From positions 1 through 31,158 of the forward strand of contig JAQMWT010000364.1 of NCBI GenBank assembly GCA_029834535.1: a DNA stretch of 31,158 bases, in the 5' to 3' direction. Below are positions 1-7,901 of this stretch, piece by piece. The position numbers and the translations under genes were made by a program. The stretch is from Chrysophaeum taylorii (Eukaryota; Sar; Pelagophyceae; Pelagomonadales; Pelagomonadaceae). The notes below the pieces were generated by a model. The model was not told where the DNA came from, made no database searches, and saw nothing but the letters and a program-made list of their open reading frames with translations. The first letter of the stretch is position 1. Every line of letters starts with the position of its first letter.

Positions 1-291
1 AACGCTAAGTCCGCGGCCACGGAAAAGAACTCCGACACGCCTCGTTCTTGGGAAAAAAAAAAAAGGCCGCGGTCATGCGCGCGTTTCAGCATCGACACAT
101 CGTTTCGACGGGGCGTGAGAAGGCGCGCTGAAAGAGCCGCCGACGGGTCGTGGAAATAGTCTGCGCGGTCGCCGTAGACGGCTTGGAGGATCCTGTCTGG
201 CTCTCGCACTACCTGATCCTACTTCGCTCTACTGATCATTACCCTAATCGAGGGACAGACAAAAAACAAACAAACAAACACAAACAGTCAG
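1..291 (-). pseudogene. Helitron-type PIF1-like helicase fragment, copy A (interrupted)
   Basis: This stretch is collinear with 6540-6790, sharing for example the blocks around 62-80 (aaggccgcggtcatgcgcgc) and 170-196, and so is a third copy of the helicase fragment found in the two inverted arms. On the minus strand the same block reads as a degraded Helitron helicase segment (V-Y-G-D-L, then A-I-L-T-P). Small indels relative to the other copies break the frame. The copy is cut at 291 by the copia element, and its remaining 32 bp resume at 5776-5807. Its 3' part lies beyond the left edge. It is the downstream neighbour, head to tail on the minus strand, of the copy at 5808-6840. Confidence 0.65.
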
Positions 292-386
292 TGTAAGAAG
301 CTATGACACTTACCCCTGCACCACGTATCCAGTATCCTTACGTCTTTCTCCTATCGCTAGTCTAACGCCTCATACCATTCGTAACA
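292..386 (+). repeat. 5' LTR of copia element
   Basis: The sequence begins TGTAAGAAGCTATG and ends CATTCGTAACA. It matches 5680-5775 with one base missing near the start (TGT-AAG versus TGTGAAG). Copia LTRs are usually several times longer, so 95 bp is very short. The upstream boundary is fixed by divergence from the 3' copy and by homology of the flank to the uninterrupted helicase repeat at 6781-6810. Confidence 0.9.
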
Positions 387-396
387 TGGTAGCAGG
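387..396 (+). promoter_or_regulatory. Primer binding site (initiator tRNA-Met type)
   Basis: TGGTAGCAGG immediately follows the 5' LTR. It resembles TGGTAKCAG primer binding sites complementary to the 3' end of initiator methionine tRNA, the usual primer of copia elements. The lack of a gap to the LTR supports the LTR boundary. Confidence 0.75.
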
Positions 397-511
397 TGTT
401 CATGTAGGCAGCGGTGTCCGTCACGGTCGACGACCGCTTGACTTCCCGACAACAGGCGACTCCTCCTCGGCTTCAGTTCATTGCTACGTGTTCGGTTCGT
501 TATCGTTTATC

Positions 512-1400
512 ATGTCCTCGATCGAAATTAAGGATAGCAAGCTTTCGCAGAAACTCGATGCTTTCAGCGGTGAGCGACATCTTTTTCACCAATGGCCCGG
601 CGTTGGAAAACATGATCATTTCCACCGGTGATCGCATTATCTTGACCACTGACATTTGGACTAGCATTTCCGCTTCTGGCTGCTCTGAAGAAGAATTTGG
701 TCTCAAGCAGCAACGCTGGTACAGTGCACTCTTCATGGCACTACCAATGCATGATACTGATCGTGCGGATATCCGTGAAAACCGCGATATGAACTTCACG
801 CGGCTTTACAAACGCATTACTGATGTTTACATGGGTCATGGAGATCGTGTCGCTCAGTCTGCAATTGCTTCATTGCATTCCTTGTGTGCAATAACATCGA
901 TGAACTTGAGTCCTTTCTTAACAAGTTCATCACTGGTGTTCAAGTTGCTCGGCATCATCAAGATTTCCCTGACTCAACATTGCAGCTGCTCCAAACGAAA
1001 ATCCCCGACTCGCTCTTGTCTAAAGATCTCATTGCACTTGATCCTAAATTGCGCACATATGATGGTTTCGTTGATCGCCTCCACAGTAAAGTTTTTGATT
1101 ATCTTCAGACAAAGTCAGTCTATGCACGTCCATGCTACGTTCCGTGAAAGTCCCCATCATCGTGAACGCTCCAACTTTTATGGTCGCCATCCTTCTGAAA
1201 AAGTATTTTCATCGCTTCAATGCTTTGCGCTCTCAACAACGTTCTAGCCCACGCCCCTCTTTCGATCATCATTCCGTCACCCACCTTCATCTTCACGTGG
1301 TTTTCATCGCAAGCGCCAACGCCATACTGATCTTTGTCACTTTTGTGGTATTCCTGGCCATCACCAGAATGATTGTCATAAGCGTCAGCGCTATTGCACT
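512..1400 (+). pseudogene. copia gag (nucleocapsid), frameshifted
   Basis: The likely start is ATG at 512 (M-S-S-I-E-I-K-D). The reading frame shifts around 560-600, again near 880 and again after about 1147, so gag is split over three overlapping open stretches. The middle part has the helical, Leu-rich character of a copia gag. A zinc knuckle C-H-F-C-G-I-P-G-H-H-Q-N-D-C (CX2CX4HX4C) lies at 1335-1376 and is the nucleic-acid-binding signature. After it the frame runs into a Pro/His/Ser-rich stretch (about 1410-1700) with short tandem repeats coding N-T-H-(V/L)-G, before the protease. Gag would form the virus-like particle in the cytoplasm. Confidence 0.75.
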
Positions 1401-1699
1401 CACAAGCTACCGCCCGCCCACGGCATCAACACCAATACCCACGTCGGTTGCATTCCCAATACCCACCTCGGTCCACTCCCCAATACCCACCTAGGCCCCA
1501 TCCACCCTTCTACCAACACCATCTTTTCATCCCCAATCCACCCTTGCCGCCATCTCAATCCTCTCCGCCGCTTCTTGCGTTGCCACCCTCCACCACACCC
1601 TCTGTCCCGCCTTCCACCGCTGTCACCCTTCCTGACCATCCCTTTCTGCACCCACCTACCCGTCCTACAATTTCCACCTCTTTCCATCTCCCCCTCCAT

Positions 1700-2045
1700 T
1701 CACCAAGTCCTTTCCTCCACCAACGCCCTTACCGCTCTGCTCACCGCTCGTGAGCGTGACTACCTTCACAGCACCAACCTTCGTCTCGTTGTCTATGATA
1801 CCGGCGCCAACGTCAGCCTTTTTAATTCTCCCGCTGGCTTCACTGACCTGGACAACACTCAACAGCATTCCATCACTTCTGCTATCGGCACTGGCTCTGT
1901 TTCCGGTTCTGGCACTGCTCACTTAACGTTCCCTTCAATTGGTCCTCTTGACAATCGTGGTCTTCCTTCTCCTGCACCCACTCTCCGCCCCTCATGGTAT
2001 ACATGTCGCGTTTCCGCATACCCTCATCTCTCCTGGCCTTGGTGA
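1700..2045 (+). pseudogene. copia aspartic protease domain
   Basis: The Y-D-T-G-A-N motif (D-T-G codons 1797-1805) is the single active-site triad of a retropepsin, in frame with the upstream zinc knuckle. The hydrophobic strand L-R-L-V-V precedes it, as expected. The frame ends at 2045, where integrase sequence continues in another frame. This protease would cleave the Gag-Pol polyprotein. Confidence 0.8.
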
Positions 2046-3300
2046 CAAACGGATTCTTTCGGATCATTCCCTTGAACAAGTTGGTTACGATTGCCACACC
2101 ATTCAGGCCGTTGATCCTGCTTATCCGCAACGTATTTTACGTCACCGCCAAACGCATCACGTTATTCCCCTGCTTCGTCGCTGTGGTCTTCTTTTGATCG
2201 TCTGTTGGATCGGCAATACGACCGCTGCGCCCTACACGGACTACGTTTCACCTTTTGTGGCATTTTCTTCTTCCCCTCGTGTCCATGATCCTTGTGCGTT
2301 TCCCGCTGTGTCTCAACGCACTCAACTAACTTTCGATCTTTGGCATGCTCGTCTTGGTCATTATAATCCTGCCTATCTTCGGCGTTTGTCTTCTCTTGCT
2401 GTTGGCGCACCGTTTTTCCCGAGCTCCGCGTCGCTTTCTTTTTGTCCTGCTTGTGCTCTCGGTAAAATGCATGCTGCGCATGTTGGCCAACGTAAAGCTC
2501 ATGCTTCCACTTCGTCTCCTTCCTCCGAGCCTTTGTCTCGTCCACGTGCCGTTGCGCCCTATCTTATTATCCACGCCGATCTCATGTTTGCTGGCGTCCC
2601 ATCCTACATATATCACGATCGCGCGATCCTCACGTTTGTCGATGATCATACGCGCCGCCGCACGCGTTACTTTGCTCCACGACACGATGCCCTTACGAAC
2701 GCTCGACAACTCGAACTTTTCTGTCTACCGTGGTTCGCCCATTCGGATATCGCGTTGCCCTCATCTACACCGATCGTGACCGCTCTCTTATGGGCCAATT
2801 CGAAACCTTCTGTCTGGGCAACAATATTGCGCTTCGGCGCGCTCCGGCAGCACAGTCCAAAACTTCACAAGCTCACGCTTTTTCCGGTGTTGTGGAACGC
2901 TCTCATCGCGCAACCGCGGATATTACTCGCACTCTTTTGGTACATGCGCACCGTCCACCTGATTTTTGGCGTTGGGCCATGGAAACGGCTGACTTCATCT
3001 CTGAGCGTATGCCAAATGCCTCTAATCCTGGATATATGACGCCATATGAAATGCTACATGAAACACTCCCGCGTGTCGATTTTCTTCGTGTTTGGGGCTG
3101 TCCTGCTGCAATTCTCACTGGCGACAAATGGCCTACCAAAGCTATAACCGGTATCTTCATTGGGTATCCCTCTGCCGGCCCTGGATATCGCATATTGCTT
3201 CAACGCCCCACGGGTCCTGTCATCCACACCTCGATTGATGTTGTTTTTGACGAAAATTTCGCTCTGCGTAAGTCACTGTCCACCCAACCCCTTCCTCCGT
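2045..3300 (+). pseudogene. copia GAG-pre-integrase and integrase
   Basis: W-H-A-R-L-G-H (about 2341-2361), followed by C-P-A-C about 50 codons later, gives the HHCC zinc-binding pre-integrase domain. The catalytic residues are H-A-D (Asp at 2578-2580), the V-D-D-H-T-R strand at 2638, and the Glu of V-V-E-R-S-H-R at 2895-2897. A frameshift near 2720-2740 separates the first Asp from the Glu. The C-terminal part has the copia-specific P-Y-E-M-L-H and L-R-V-W-G-C motifs. The enzyme would insert the cDNA into the genome. Confidence 0.88.
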
Positions 3301-3551
3301 CTCTCGTAGATTCTCGTTTTCCTGACTTGTTTTATTACGACCCTCGTCTATCTTCGGCCGTCAACCCAATATCTTCTCTTTTTGATGCTCCGGAGCCGGC
3401 CTTATCGGGACTGATCACCCCACAAACGTCACTGCCTACAATGTTACCGGCCAATACGAAACGTGCACCATTACGTCGTGCCAAACGGGGCCGACCGCGC
3501 AAAGTCGACAAATCAACAAACTTTACGGGCCATGTTTCATCCTGTTACAAT

Positions 3552-3710
3552 GTTGATACGGGCCATTCTCATGTTGATACGGGCCATTCTGATGTTGATA
3601 CGGGCCATTATGTTGATACGGGCCATTCTGATGTTGATACGGGCCATTATGTTGATACGGGCCATTCTGATGTTGATACGGGCCATTCTGATGTCGATAC
3701 GGGCCATTCT
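3552..3710 (+). repeat. In-frame coding minisatellite in copia pol
   Basis: There are eight units of a 21-bp repeat, GTTGATACGGGCCATTCTGAT, two of them shortened to 18 bp by clean 3-bp losses. The frame is kept and encodes V-D-T-G-H-S-D heptads (or the 6-residue V-D-T-G-H-Y). It sits in the linker between integrase and reverse transcriptase, right after a basic G-R-P-R-K stretch. Unit changes of exactly 3 bp suggest selection for reading frame while the array expanded. Confidence 0.95.
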
Positions 3711-3939
3711 GTTTCCTCTGTCGCTTCTGTTTCCCCCTGTCACTCTTTGTATGTCTCTTCTGTTAGCTTTCGTTTGTTAGTTCATTATGTCTTCCTTCCC
3801 CTTTGTTTAGCTAGCACCCTTGTTGATCCTCATGCACACGTTTATTACTCTGCTTCCGAAGAAATGTCCCAGTATTCAGACCTTGACGAAACTACTATCA
3901 CTTCCACCCATTTACGTGAAGCTTTAGCTCCGACCAATC

Positions 3940-4600
3940 CTGAGCGTCCTGGCTGGTTGCAAGCCATCGCTAAAGAATACAGCTCTCTTGGTCAACTTGG
4001 TTGTTGGGATGTGATTCGCCTCCCTCAGACTTTTTCTGGCAACATTTGTACCCTCAAGTGGATCCTCCGCAAGAAGTATGACTCTGGCCGCTTCAAATCG
4101 TACAAGGCTCGCCTTGTCGTCCGCGGTTACACCCAGGTTCACGGCATTGATTATCATGACACCTACTCACCAGTTGCCAACATCGTCACGATCCGTTTCT
4201 TTCTGACCTTTGTCGCTGTTCGTGACTGGGATTTGCACAAGTTGGATGTTAGCTCCGCTTTTATTCAAGCTCCCATTGACGAAGACATCTATGTCTGGCC
4301 ACCCGAAGGCTATGCTCCTCGCCAACCCACCGATGGTTCCAAAATCGTTTACAAGCTCCGTCGCTCTTGGTATGGTTGCAAACAAGCTTGTCGCAATTGG
4401 TGGCTTTATTTGGAACGCTTCCTTCTCAATGATTGTGGCTTCGTCCGCGGATCTGGTGACACTTGCCATTACAAGCTCGTGCTCAATTCTACCGTGGTCC
4501 TCCGTCTTGTTTTGGTCGTCGATGATCTTCTTGTGGCGCACCCTCCTCACTGCATTGGCCATTACCAAGCCTTTTCCTCCGTTTCCGCGCTTTCACTGAC
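3940..4600 (+). pseudogene. copia reverse transcriptase
   Basis: W-L-Q-A-I-A-K-E-Y, K-A-R-L-V-V-R-G-Y-T-Q and D-Y-H-D-T-Y-S-P-V-A are the standard copia RT entry motifs (RVT_2 family). The catalytic Asp of L-D-V-S-S-A-F is at 4245-4247, and the V-V-D-D-L-L pair (variant of Y-V-D-D) is at 4521-4526. The frame shifts at about 4560-4600, and the rest of RT and RNase H continue in modulo-3 frame 2. The active-site residues are all present. Confidence 0.92.
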
Positions 4601-5482
4601 GTCAATGAACTCGATCTCACCTCTTACGTTGGTCTTCGCATTACGCGTGATCGCCCTCGGAGAACCCTCACTCTTGACCAATCCCATGCTATCCGTGAAA
4701 TCCTTACCGAACATCGCTTCATCAACAGTAAACCTGAACTCACTCCCGCTCCCAAAGGTCTTCATCTTTCTGCGGCTGATTGTCCGGCTCCTGGTTCTCC
4801 AGATCACATTTTCATGGCACGCATCCCTTTTCGCCGTATTGTTGGCTGTGTCCTCTTCATCTCCATCATGACTCGCCCTGATATCACTTGGTCCGTCAAT
4901 CAGTGTGCGCGTTTTTCCCACAATCCTGGTAAACCCCACTGGCACGCTTTATCCCACACTCTGCGTTACCTCAACGGTACTCAGGATCTTGCCCTTATTC
5001 TTGGTCGCGATTCTACCCTTCATCTCTGTGGTTATTCCGACTCCAGCTGGGCCGACGACCCTGATGACCGCCACTCTACAACTGGTTTTTGTTTTCTCCT
5101 TGCTGGTTCTATGATAGCCTACTGCTCCCGCTCGCAATACTTACTTGCTCGTTCTTCTTTCGAAGCTGAATTGCTTGCTCTTTACGCTGCTACTGCTGAG
5201 CTCTCTTGGCTTCTCAAACTTTTTGATGACTTTGATCTCCCTCGTCACACGGTCCCAATGTATGTTGATAATAGCACCACCGTCACCCAAGTTCGTCTCC
5301 AATGTCTCACACGGCGCACCCGCCATATTGACATTCGCTTTTACAGTACCGCCGAGTACCATCGCAACCACATCATCGATCTCAAGCACATACCCCGCCT
5401 TAACAATCTTAGCGATATTTTCACCCGCAGTACGGAAGCTCCTTCCTTCCTCCGGCTTCGTGCTCTTTACCTCACTTCGTGA
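4600..5482 (+). pseudogene. copia RT C-terminus and RNase H
   Basis: After the frameshift the frame reads S-Y-V-G-L-R-I-T-R-D (RT thumb), then T-R-P-D-I-T-W-S-V-N and the copia RNase H domain. The Asp of Y-S-D-S-S-W-A is at 5039-5041, the Glu of F-E-A-E at 5162-5164, the Asp of Y-V-D-N at 5267-5269, and the last Asp is in L-S-D-I-F-T-R. The frame ends at 5482, about 200 bp before the 3' LTR, the usual layout. Confidence 0.92.
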
Positions 5483-5533
5483 TCTTCGCCCTGATCTCTG
5501 TTGTCTCTTTTTTTTTTCTTGCCACAATGCCTC

Positions 5534-5680
5534 TGTGACGTCTTCCTCAAATGTGACGTCTTCCTCAAAGCTTCTTCTGTGAGCGTCTCACTTACCCGTT
5601 TTTCCTTTTCCTTCTTTTCCAGCACCTGTGTGAAGACCTCACTTACCCCTTTTTCCTTTTCCTTCTTTTCCAGCACCTGT
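5534..5680 (+). repeat. Tandem duplications upstream of the 3' LTR
   Basis: An 18-bp unit (tgtgacgtcttcctcaaa) occurs twice at 5534-5569. A 51-bp unit occurs twice at 5579-5629 and 5630-5680; each begins GTGA(A)G, contains CACTTACCC and ends with a C/T-rich run and CAGCACCTGT. The start of each 51-bp unit resembles the first bases of the LTR (TGTGAAGA...CACTTACCCC). The plus strand here is pyrimidine-rich, not the expected polypurine tract. Confidence 0.85.
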
Positions 5681-5775
5681 GTGAAGAAGCTATGACACTT
5701 ACCCCTGCACCACGTATCCAGTATCCTTACGTCTTTCTCCTATCGCTAGTCTAACGCCTCATACCATTCGTAACA
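5680..5775 (+). repeat. 3' LTR of copia element
   Basis: This is 96 bp, identical to 292-386 except for one extra G near the start, with TGT...ACA ends. It is followed by GACAG, matching GTCAG before the 5' LTR at four of five positions. Confidence 0.9.
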
Positions 5776-5807
5776 GACAGACAAACATCTGTCGATTAGT
5801 AGTTAGG
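5776..5807 (-). repeat. Resumed end of helicase repeat copy A
   Basis: GACAGACAAACATCTGTCGA and the following bases match 6807-6838 in the spacer between the two inverted arms. This is the rest of the repeat interrupted at 291 by the copia insertion. Its last bases (tagttaggac, 5800-5809) join the outer end of the left arm, sharing a 2-bp AC. Confidence 0.8.
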
Positions 5808-5817
5808 ACAAGTGCAG

Positions 5818-6130
5818 GCCAGTAAGTTCACCTAGTCCCAATCTCTAACCCCAGTAAGTTCACCTAATCCCAGTAAGTTTCATATAAGTTCACCTCGTCA
5901 GTAAGTTCACCTAGCTCACACCAACTCCTTTGAGCTCGTCGCTCTCGCCTCCGCCAATCTAAGCTGCTTTGATCCGCACACGCCGCCAACCTTTGAGTTT
6001 ACTCTAAAAACCCTTTACTCTAAAAACCCCAGTATGTTCACCTGGTCCCAGTTTCACCTGGTCACTCAGCTCACCTAATCCCAATCTCCAACCCCAGTAA
6101 GTTCACCTGGTCCCAGTAAGTTCACCTACA
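5818..6130 (-). repeat. GTGAACTTACTGG sub-repeat zone, left arm
   Basis: About eight full or degenerate copies of AGGTGAACTTACTGG, seen as CCAGTAAGTTCACCT on the plus strand, are spaced irregularly with ACCAG or GATTGGGACT between them. The zone forms the outer third of the left arm, after the helicase relic, where a Helitron 3' terminus would be. Confidence 0.85.
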
Positions 6131-6716
6131 GTGCGCGTGTAGACGCCGGGAGGGGGCTTATCGGTATTGCGCAGCACGTGTGGGGTAGGGTGGAGTCGTC
6201 GACCCAGAAGAGGATATCCTCGGGGTTGCCGATCGACAGAGAGCCACGTAGAGCTGGACGTGGCAGAAGACGGGCTTCGCCAAGAGGACGCCGACCTCGC
6301 GGGGCGTCTGGCCCTGGCTCTTGGTGATCGTTTGGCGTCGGCGGGCCTTAAGGGATACAGGTTGGAGGAGCCTCGGTGACACGACACGATCGATCATGTA
6401 TCTGGTACCGTTGCAGTGGCCGTGCGAAGGGTCGAGGTTGCGAAGACTTTAAGCTCGCGATCAAAGTCAGCATGCCGTTGGTTGTCAGGGAGTTGAAAAC
6501 TCGACTGTAAAGAGCGAGGCGTCGTCTTCCGACCCAACCTAGTCGGCCGAAAAGAACTCCGACGCCTCGTCTCCGGGAAAAAAAGGCCGCGGTCATGCGC
6601 GCGTTGTCAGCATCGACAACATCGTTTCGACGGGGCGTGAGAATGGCGCGCTGAAAGAGCCGCCGCGGGTCGTGGAAATAGTCTGCGAGGTCGCCGTAGA
6701 CGGCTTGGAGGATCAC
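6103..6716 (-). pseudogene. Helitron/PIF1-like helicase C-terminal fragment (left arm)
   Basis: Read on the minus strand, the first part gives L-Q-A-V-Y-G-D-L-A-D-Y-F and R-A-I-L-T-P-R, then F-N-S-L-T-T-N-G, the spacing seen in Helitron helicases (Y-P-D-L, R-A-I-L-T-P-x-N, F-L-N-S-L-x-x-x-G). In another frame further on comes T-I-T-K-S-Q-G-Q-T followed by P-V-F-C-H-V-Q-L-Y-V-A-L, the family's motif with I-N-K-S-Q-G-Q-T and H-G-Q-L-Y-V-A-L-S-R. At least two frameshifts separate these blocks. No Rep (HUH) domain and no Walker A remain, so this is a 5'-truncated relic. Confidence 0.8.
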
Positions 6717-6789
6717 TGTCTGGCTCTCGCGCCTACCTGATCCTTACTCTCGCGCCTACCTGATCCTTACCCTAAATCGAGGGACAAAC

Positions 6790-6896
6790 AGACAGACAAA
6801 CAAACAGACAGACAAACATCTGTCGATTAGTAGTTAGGACTGCTAAGAGGGGGGTGTGTGGGGGGCATGAAGGATGTGGGTGGGTTTGTGGGCTGG
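6790..6896. other. Spacer between the inverted arms
   Basis: Bases 6790-6840 (GACAGACA/CAAACA repeats, then tagttaggac) continue the helicase unit and match the end of copy A. Bases 6841-6896 are G-rich (runs of 6 G) and have no match elsewhere in the window. No gene is seen. Confidence 0.7.
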
Positions 6897-6949
6897 GTTT
6901 GTCCCTCAATTTAGGGTAAGGATCAGGTATGCACGCGAGCCACGCAGGC

Positions 6950-7545
6950 ATTGATCCTCCAAGCCGTCTACGGCGACCTCGCAGACTGTTTCCACGACCC
7001 GCGGCGGCTCTTTCAAGCGCGCCATTCTCACGCCCCGTCGAAACGATGTTGTCGATGCTGACAACGCGCGCATGACCGCGGCCTTTTTTTCCCGGAGACG
7101 AGGCGTCGGAGTTCTTTTCGGCCGACTAGGTTGGGTCGGAAGACGACGCCTCGCTCTTTACAGTCGAGTTTTCAACTCCCTGACAACCAACGGCATGCTG
7201 ACTTTGATCGCGAGCTTAAAGTCTTCGCAACCTCGACCCTTCGCACGGCCACTGCAACGGTACCAGATACATGATCGATCGTGTCGTGTCACCGAGGCTC
7301 CTCCAACCTGTATCCCTTAAGGCCCGCCGACGCCAAACGATCACCAAGAGCCAGGGCCAGACGCCCCGCGAGGTCGGCGTCCTCTTGGCGAAGCCCGTCT
7401 TCTGCCACGTCCAGCTCTACGTGGCTCTCTGTCGATCGGCAACCCCGAGGATATCCTCTTCTGGGTCGACGACTCCACCTACCCCACACGTGCTGCGCAA
7501 TACCGATAAGCCCCCTCCCGGCGTCTACACGCGCACTGTAGGTGA
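6950..7545 (+). pseudogene. Helitron/PIF1-like helicase C-terminal fragment (right arm)
   Basis: This is the plus-strand mirror of the left-arm relic, with the same blocks. A-V-Y-G-D-L is near 6960, F-N-S-L-T-T-N-G near 7170, T-I-T-K-S-Q-G-Q-T at about 7339-7365, and P-V-F-C-H-V-Q-L-Y-V-A-L shortly after. The frame changes are shared with the left arm, for instance around the T run at 7084-7090. It is not expected to make a functional helicase. Confidence 0.8.
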
Positions 7546-7879
7546 ACTTACTGGGACCAGGTGAACTTACTGGGGTTTGAGATTGGGACTAGGTGAACTG
7601 AGTGACCAGGTGAACTTACTGGGACCAGGTGAACTTACTGGGGTTTTTAGAGTAAACTCAAGGGTTGGCGGCGCGTGCGGATCTAAGCAGCTTGGATTGG
7701 CGGGGGTGAGAGCGACGAGCTCAAAGGAGTGGGCGTGAGCACGAGTCGGTTTACGCCGAACTTACTGGGGTTAGAGATTTGGACTAGGTGAACTTACTGA
7801 CCAGGTGAACTTACTGGGACAAGGTGAACTTACTGGGGTTAGAGATTGGGACTAGGTGAACTTACTGGCCTGCACTTGT
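7538..7879 (+). repeat. GTGAACTTACTGG sub-repeat zone, right arm
   Basis: About ten copies of GGTGAACTTACTGGG or close variants, in clusters at about 7541-7650 and 7756-7868, are separated by a TTTAGAGTAAACTCAAG segment and a G/C-rich piece. This is the mirror of the left-arm zone with more regular units. It ends 22 bp before the ATG of the next gene. Confidence 0.85.
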
Positions 7880-7901
7880 GAATTTCTTAAATCACCAGAA
7901 G

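Larger units (their letters stand above)
292..5775 (+). mobile_element. Ty1/copia LTR retrotransposon, frameshifted
   Basis: This is a complete copia-type element with domain order gag, protease, integrase, reverse transcriptase, RNase H, which defines Ty1/copia. It has two near-identical ~95-bp LTRs (TGT...ACA ends), a primer binding site directly after the 5' LTR, and flanking GTCAG/GACAG, a 5-bp target duplication with one mismatch. The coding frame changes about six times (modulo-3 frame 2, 0, 2, 0, 1, 0, 2 along the element), so this copy is non-autonomous as read. The two LTRs differ by a single base, which suggests a recent insertion, although such short LTRs carry little timing information. 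The element landed in a Helitron-helicase repeat whose empty-site counterpart is at 6781-6840. Codon use is T/C-ending and less GC-rich than the host genes. Confidence 0.93.
5808..7879. mobile_element. Inverted pair of Helitron 3'-end fragments (foldback-like)
   Basis: Two arms, 5808-6789 and 6897-7879, are reverse complements over about 982 bp, starting ACAAGTGCAGGCC on the left and ending GGCCTGCACTTGT on the right. Each arm holds, in the outward direction, a broken C-terminal part of a PIF1-like helicase of the Helitron type, then about 330 bp with tandem GTGAACTTACTGG sub-repeats. The helicase cores are almost identical and share the same frameshifts, so they descend from one already broken copy. 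The outer sub-repeat zones differ more. The spacer holds 50 bp matching the end of copy A plus a G-rich stretch. Alternatives are a foldback-type DNA transposon that captured helicase sequence, or an assembly palindrome. Confidence 0.8.

Noticed and set aside
5808..7879. CRISPR-like array from the repeated GTGAACTTACTGG motif
   Set aside because: Units are unevenly spaced, without regular unique spacers, and mirror each other between two arms in a eukaryotic repeat.
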